A stretch of 15,792 nt of DNA from an uncultured bacterium (GTDB taxonomy: Bacteria > Bacteroidota > Bacteroidia > Bacteroidales > Bacteroidaceae), in the NCBI GenBank assembly GCA_905214625.1, contig CAJMMQ010000030.1, forward strand, positions 1-15,792, in the 5' to 3' direction. The notes beneath the pieces are model-generated. The model had not been told where the DNA came from, did not search any database, and was given only the letters and a program-made list of their open reading frames with translations. This document shows, one piece after another, positions 15,293 through 15,792 of this stretch (its first letter is position 1; each line of letters opens with the position of its first letter). Both the position numbers and the translations under genes were made by a program.

Positions 15293-15689
15293 ACAACCCG
15301 TTTCGATGCACAATTGGCCGGCGAAAACAAAAGTCTTTTCATTATTATTGTTGTCCGCTAAAACTTTTTGCTGAACATTGCAATAAGGAATTTGGCTCTA
15401 AAAGTGATCAAATTGCCAACATAAGGGCTGAAGATTTACGTTTTTGTAATAAAAATCACATTAACGCCTTTGCCTATTGTTTCTAACAAAAAGTAAGCCC
15501 CAACATGTTAAAATCCATATAAATATCTATTGGACGGTGCCATCTATTGCTTAGCAACCTATATGATTACAATCAATTTTTGCGGACAGTAATATATATA
15601 TTATTTCAGCTTCCTGCATCCTATCAGTCCCGTCCTCCCCATCAGTCCCGTCCCCGGGGACACGACGGCAGACACCGGAGAAGACAAAC
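15293..15689. other. AT-rich intergenic region before the rRNA operon end
   Basis: Nearly 400 bases with no convincing gene, tRNA or promoter. The only structure noted is a short direct repeat at 15623-15658, where ATCAGTCCCGTCC occurs twice with an 18-base period, in a GC-rich patch unlike the AT-rich surroundings. Confidence 0.6.
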
Positions 15690-15730
15690 AAAAAAAGAGT
15701 CCCCGACATCATTACTGACACCGGGGACTC
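15690..15730 (-). terminator. Terminator of the rRNA operon
   Basis: On the minus strand GAGTCCCCG (15730-15722) pairs perfectly with CGGGGACTC (15705-15697), and a run of seven T follows. It lies 13 bases beyond the 5S rRNA end and marks the end of an rRNA operon that enters from the right. Confidence 0.9.
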
Positions 15731-15743
15731 ATCACTGAAAAAA

Positions 15744-15792
15744 GGCGGCCTCCTACTCTCCCGCATTGCATTGCAGTACCATCGGCGCAGGC
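15744..15792 (-). rRNA. rrf: 5S ribosomal RNA, 3' part (truncated by window edge)
   Basis: The minus strand reads GCCGATGGTACTGC and then GGGAGAGTAGGAGGCCGCC, the conserved 3' half of Bacteroidetes 5S rRNA (loop E/helix IV region and the closing 3' strand). About 49 of some 110 bases are inside the window. The exact 3' end is uncertain by a few bases. The 23S and 16S genes should lie beyond the right edge. Confidence 0.92.

Noticed and set aside
15623..15658. Two direct repeats considered as a CRISPR or microsatellite array
   Set aside because: There are only two units of 18 bases with no spacers, too little for an array.

Overview
The window looks like chromosomal DNA of a Bacteroidetes species, most likely Prevotella or a close relative. 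The grounds are the protein families (an AAA-ATPase-like/PD-(D/E)XK protein, a BlaI/TlpA/BlaR1-TonB operon, a Bacteroidales-type yceD-rpmF-fabH and era/der set), promoters of the TTTG...TAnnTTTG type, and the absence of clear Shine-Dalgarno sites. The genus is inferred from general resemblance; no search was possible.

Layout, left to right. (1) 109-1671 (+): AAA-ATPase-like protein with a C-terminal PD-(D/E)XK nuclease-like domain, behind a good Bacteroidetes promoter. (2) 1753-5707 (-): era, der, a small lipoprotein and an exported protein of unknown function, all co-oriented and probably read from a promoter upstream of era. (3) 5936-7524: a tandem duplication of about 0.79 kb. Each copy carries one small lipoprotein gene (+) and its own strong hairpin terminator. 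(4) 7509-8207 (-): SIMPL/DUF541 protein. (5) 8517-10258 (-): yceD-rpmF-fabH operon (DUF177 protein, ribosomal protein L32, ketoacyl-ACP synthase III), ending in a terminator with a second large hairpin beyond it. (6) 10259-10998: 740 bases with no convincing gene but several inverted and direct repeats. (7) 10999-13768 (-): blaI-tlpA-blaR1-like operon. Three related AT-rich palindromes lie upstream, one of them between the -33 and -7 elements. (8) 14076-15245 (+): sensor histidine kinase with no response regulator beside it. (9) 15246-15792: a gene-poor stretch, then the terminator and 3' end of a 5S rRNA, so an rRNA operon enters from the right on the minus strand.

How the genes work together. 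yceD-rpmF-fabH links ribosome assembly with fatty-acid initiation, and Era and Der are ribosome-assembly GTPases; as I recall, these five genes are near neighbours in other Bacteroidales. Here the SIMPL gene and the duplicated lipoproteins sit between fabH and era. The blaI-tlpA-blaR1-like operon should form a proteolytic signalling circuit. The membrane M56 protease would inactivate the BlaI repressor, which probably binds the TAACTAA palindromes. A periplasmic thioredoxin is encoded between them, and the protease carries a TonB C-terminal domain and a TonB-receptor-plug-like tail instead of a penicillin sensor. This operon and the diverged tandem lipoproteins are the parts most worth a closer look.
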